From Bradyrhizobium sp. WBAH42 (lineage in GTDB: Bacteria > Pseudomonadota > Alphaproteobacteria > Rhizobiales > Xanthobacteraceae): DNA of 64,000 nt. The stretch covers positions 310,001-374,000 of the forward strand of contig NZ_CP036533.1 of NCBI RefSeq assembly GCF_024585265.1, read 5' to 3'. Below are positions 63,970 through 64,000 of this stretch, one piece after another. The notes under the pieces are model-generated. The model did not search any database and was not told where the DNA came from. It saw nothing but the letters and a program-made list of their open reading frames with translations. Both the position numbers and the translations under genes were made by a program. Each line of letters opens with the position of its first letter. The first letter of the stretch is position 1.

Positions 63970-64000
63970 ATGGCAAGCGGCGAGCGGATCTTCGTTCAGG
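63970..64000 (+). CDS. Possible start of a further gene, cut by window
   Basis: ATG at 63970 opens MASGERIFVQ to the window edge; the upstream GGGACGACGA is a weak ribosome-binding site. Ten codons are too few to identify it. Confidence 0.3.
   Translation, partial: MASGERIFVQ

Noticed and set aside
1..64000. A CRISPR array or a complete defence system
   Set aside because: No regularly spaced direct repeats were seen; the repeats present are isolated palindromes, and no cas, restriction, Abi or toxin-antitoxin gene could be recognised.

Overview
The window is high-GC alphaproteobacterial chromosome, most like Bradyrhizobium or a close relative in the Nitrobacteraceae. The evidence is the run prs-side/rplY-pth-ychF, a UvrB with long extra ends, MaoC pairs, OprB-type porin, TauE/SafE permeases, and several families of intergenic palindromes typical of that group. 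No full-length tRNA, rRNA or CRISPR array was seen.

Region 1 (1-16.8 kb) is ordinary core chromosome. It holds a partial DUF1800 gene, a glutathione S-transferase, a TauE/SafE exporter, a LysR regulator, uvrB, two NTF2-like proteins, several small conserved proteins, a pair of MaoC hydratases, and the minus-strand cluster rplY-pth-ychF.

Region 2 (about 16.9-36.3 kb) is accessory DNA in an advanced state of decay, with visibly lower GC than its flanks. At 17743-17787 there is an exact 3' piece of a tRNA-Val (CAC anticodon), running from the anticodon loop to CCA, which looks like an integration (att) scar. At 33876-34146 there are ATGA-overlapping remnants of an excisionase-like HTH gene and a tyrosine integrase. 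Between them lie remnants of IS701, IS5, IS256, IS3 and IS481 transposases, a frameshifted cytochrome P450, a broken outer-membrane protein, and scraps of a phosphatase, a histidine kinase, an RND pump and an ABC binding protein. Five genes are intact: a ParA-like ATPase overlapping a gene with a phasin-like segment, an acetoacetate-decarboxylase-family protein, an oleate hydratase, and a secreted PHB-depolymerase-type esterase. Their themes (PHB, ketone bodies, fatty acids) may mark what selection has kept in the island.

Region 3 (36.4-64 kb) is core again: a K+/H+ antiporter, an MscS channel, map, then two lower-GC genes apparently inserted before radC, a DUF4239 membrane protein, a Sel1 protein, an endolysin-like protein with a hydrophobic tail, and a tandem AprI/Inh inhibitor. 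A minus-strand ABC importer cluster of NMT1 type (binding protein, ATPase, permease, 2-hydroxyacid dehydrogenase) is divergent from a creatininase-family amidohydrolase. The window ends with a fused Omp25-OprB porin, a second TauE/SafE permease, a chemotaxis receptor, a CBS/CorC protein, a PilZ protein, an FMN-binding glutamate-synthase-like protein and ferredoxin-NADP reductase.
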